Source of the DNA: Rhodococcus sp. IITR03
GTDB lineage: Bacteria; Actinomycetota; Actinomycetes; Mycobacteriales; Mycobacteriaceae
Assembly: GCA_001017865.1 (NCBI GenBank)
Contig: LATQ01000181.1
Coordinates: forward strand, 1 to 7,595
Direction of reading: 5' to 3'
Length of the DNA stretch: 7,595 nt
Part shown: positions 6,693 through 7,595 of the stretch, in pieces
Layout of the letters: each line of letters opens with the position of its first letter
Position numbering within the stretch: position 1 is the stretch's first letter
Notes under the pieces: model-generated
What the model saw: the letters and a program-made list of their open reading frames with translations, nothing else
Databases searched by the model: none
What the model was told of the DNA's origin: nothing
Program-made: the position numbers and the translations under genes

Positions 6693-6845
6693 TCAGGAAT
6701 GTCCGGTATCGCCGGTCTCGTCCGGTTCGTCCTCGCCCTCCGCTTGGTCGGGCTGTTGCGGAGCCTTGGAGAGGAGATTGTCGGGATCGGCGTCAGGATC
6801 TTCGGCTGCGTCGTACGGATCGGCAGAACCGTCTGTGCTGCTCAT
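6693..6845 (-). CDS. Small acidic hypothetical protein (50 residues)
   Basis: ATG 6843-6845 to TGA 6693-6695, uninterrupted. The protein has 11 Asp and 5 Glu against a single Lys and no Arg, with many Pro, Gly and Ser, so it is probably disordered and strongly negative. There is no membrane segment, cysteine or histidine cluster. It ends 19 bases before the hemerythrin start, whose AAGGAG lies in the gap, so the two are probably co-transcribed. No ribosome site is seen before its own ATG; the transcript may be leaderless, which is common in actinobacteria. Codon use is G/C-biased at third positions, supporting a real gene. Function unknown; an accessory role to the hemerythrin is a guess from position only. 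Confidence 0.6.
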   Translation of the reverse strand: MSSTDGSADPYDAAEDPDADPDNLLSKAPQQPDQAEGEDEPDETGDTGHS

Positions 6846-6934
6846 GTATGAAGGAGTTCACCGGTGCCGACATCGGCAAACACAGGAAGATCGACAGATA
6901 CGCGGGAGGCGAGCGCCGTGGACGAGCCCGATCG
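6846..6934. promoter_or_regulatory. Divergent promoter region, acidic/hemerythrin operon versus dehydrogenase
   Basis: Only 89 bases separate the two divergent start codons, so the promoters should overlap here or lie within the opposite gene. Two plus-strand ribosome sites with GTG are present: AAGGAG (6851-6856) seven bases before GTG 6864, and GGGAGG (6904-6909) eight bases before GTG 6918. Both are one frame off the dehydrogenase and would need a one-base deletion near 6932 to join it. No sigma site was convincing on either strand. Confidence 0.4.
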
Positions 6935-7595
6935 ATGCGAGCATGGCGAGTGGTGGAGCCCGGCCCCGTCGCCGGTCACCCTTTGCGGTTCGAATCCGTC
7001 CCGCTTCCGGAGACGGGACCGAACGATCTGCTGGTGCGTGTGCTGGTGTGCGGTGTGTGCCGCACCGACCTGCATGTCGCCGAGGGCGATCTCCCCGTCC
7101 ACCGGGCGGGTGTCGTCCCGGGGCACGAGGTGGTCGGTGTGGTCCATCGGGTGGGGGAGGCGGTCGAGGGGTTCGCCGCCGGCGACCGCGTCGGCGTGGC
7201 CTGGCTGCAGTCGACTTGTGGGCAGTGCCGCTACTGTCGCCGTGGCGACGAGAACCTCTGTCCGAATTCGAGATACACCGGTTGGGACGAGGACGGCGGG
7301 TACGCCGAGTTCGTCGCCGTACCGGCGGCATACGCACTCCCGCTGCCCGAGGGATACGACGACGTCGAACTCGCTCCGCTTCTCTGCGCCGGCATCATCG
7401 GCTACCGCGCGCTGAAGCGCGCCTCGGTCCCCGACGGCGGCAGGCTCGGCATCTACGGCTTCGGCGGCAGCGCCCACATCGCGGCGCAGGTCGCCCTGGC
7501 GCAAGGTTCCGAGGTGCACGTCATGACGAGGAGCGAGGACGCGCGGAATCTCGCCGCGAGCGTCGGGGCGCGCTCGGGTGCAGGGCGCCGCGACG
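6935..7595 (+). CDS. adhA: Zinc-dependent medium-chain alcohol dehydrogenase (AdhA-like), partial
   Basis: Oxidises an alcohol or reduces an aldehyde with a nicotinamide cofactor; cytoplasmic. The first 220 residues are present and the gene runs off the right edge. Catalytic zinc ligands are Cys42 (CGVCRTDLH), His64/Glu65 (PGHEVVG) and Cys151 ([12 protein letters not shown]). Structural zinc ligands are Cys95, 98, 101 and 109 ([16 protein letters not shown]). The Rossmann loop is [10 protein letters not shown] (172-181), a GxGxxA variant, and the following VHVMTRS lacks the usual Asp, which may favour NADPH. ATG 6935 gives the family's usual MRAW start but has no good ribosome site; the GTGs at 6864 and 6918 have better ones in another frame, so the true start may lie upstream behind a missing base. 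Near 7576 the family motif appears one frame over (ARS then VQGAAT), suggesting one extra G. The symbol reflects resemblance to the AdhA-type subfamily. Confidence 0.87.
   Translation, partial: MRAWRVVEPGPVAGHPLRFESVPLPETGPNDLLVRVLVCGVCRTDLHVAEGDLPVHRAGVVPGHEVVGVVHRVGEAVEGFAAGDRVGVAWLQSTCGQCRYCRRGDENLCPNSRYTGWDEDGGYAEFVAVPAAYALPLPEGYDDVELAPLLCAGIIGYRALKRASVPDGGRLGIYGFGGSAHIAAQVALAQGSEVHVMTRSEDARNLAASVGARSGAGRRD

Noticed and set aside
1..7595. CRISPR array, tRNA, rRNA, insertion sequence or phage genes
   Set aside because: No spaced repeats, cloverleaf or rRNA-like stretches, transposase motifs or terminal inverted repeats were seen on reading both strands.

Overview
The window is high-GC DNA with strong G/C bias at third codon positions, GTG starts, GGAGG-type ribosome sites and I-shaped terminators without T-tracts. 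Together with the protein families present (DUF6098, actinobacterial manganese catalase, hemerythrin, AdhA-like dehydrogenase), this points to an actinobacterium of the Mycobacteriales, most likely Rhodococcus or a close relative. The genus is an inference.

Layout from left to right. Positions 1-153 (minus) hold the N-terminus of a GT4-type glycosyltransferase. After an unexplained spacer, 488-629 (plus) is a remnant in which a second glycosyltransferase start runs directly into the tail of a polyprenyl-phosphate sugar transferase, probably the scar of a deletion in a surface-polysaccharide locus. Positions 727-1185 (plus) encode an intact DUF6098 protein, followed by a bidirectional terminator at 1207-1241. 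A minus-strand two-gene operon follows: an ATP-grasp ligase (4617 to 3326), then a CocE/NonD (peptidase S15-like) hydrolase (3313 to 1273), 12 bases apart. A 16-bp perfect hairpin at 4695-4731 separates it from a manganese catalase (5658 to 4746, minus), which has a SigB/SigF-type promoter candidate 122 bases upstream. A roughly 435-base spacer follows, then a minus-strand pair: a 50-residue acidic protein (6845 to 6693) and a hemerythrin-like protein (6673 to 6095). A zinc alcohol dehydrogenase is divergent from them and runs off the right edge.

Functionally the right half looks like an oxidative or general stress island: peroxide removal by Mn-catalase, a di-iron hemerythrin and a medium-chain dehydrogenase. 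The ATP-grasp/CocE pair is the best candidate for an uncharacterised system, since a carboxylate-amine ligase is translated just ahead of an ester/amide-cleaving hydrolase.

An important caveat concerns reading frame. Five of the protein-coding loci (CocE, ATP-grasp, Mn-catalase, hemerythrin and the polysaccharide remnant) are in frame only if single bases are restored, at about 13 places in all. Every one of these shifts has the sign of a one-base deletion. Conserved motifs continue across the breaks, no other stop interrupts the reconstructed frames, and the restored lengths are multiples of three. This looks like deletion-biased sequencing error rather than pseudogene decay. I therefore annotate these loci as frameshifted CDSs, except for the polysaccharide remnant, where a real rearrangement is also needed.
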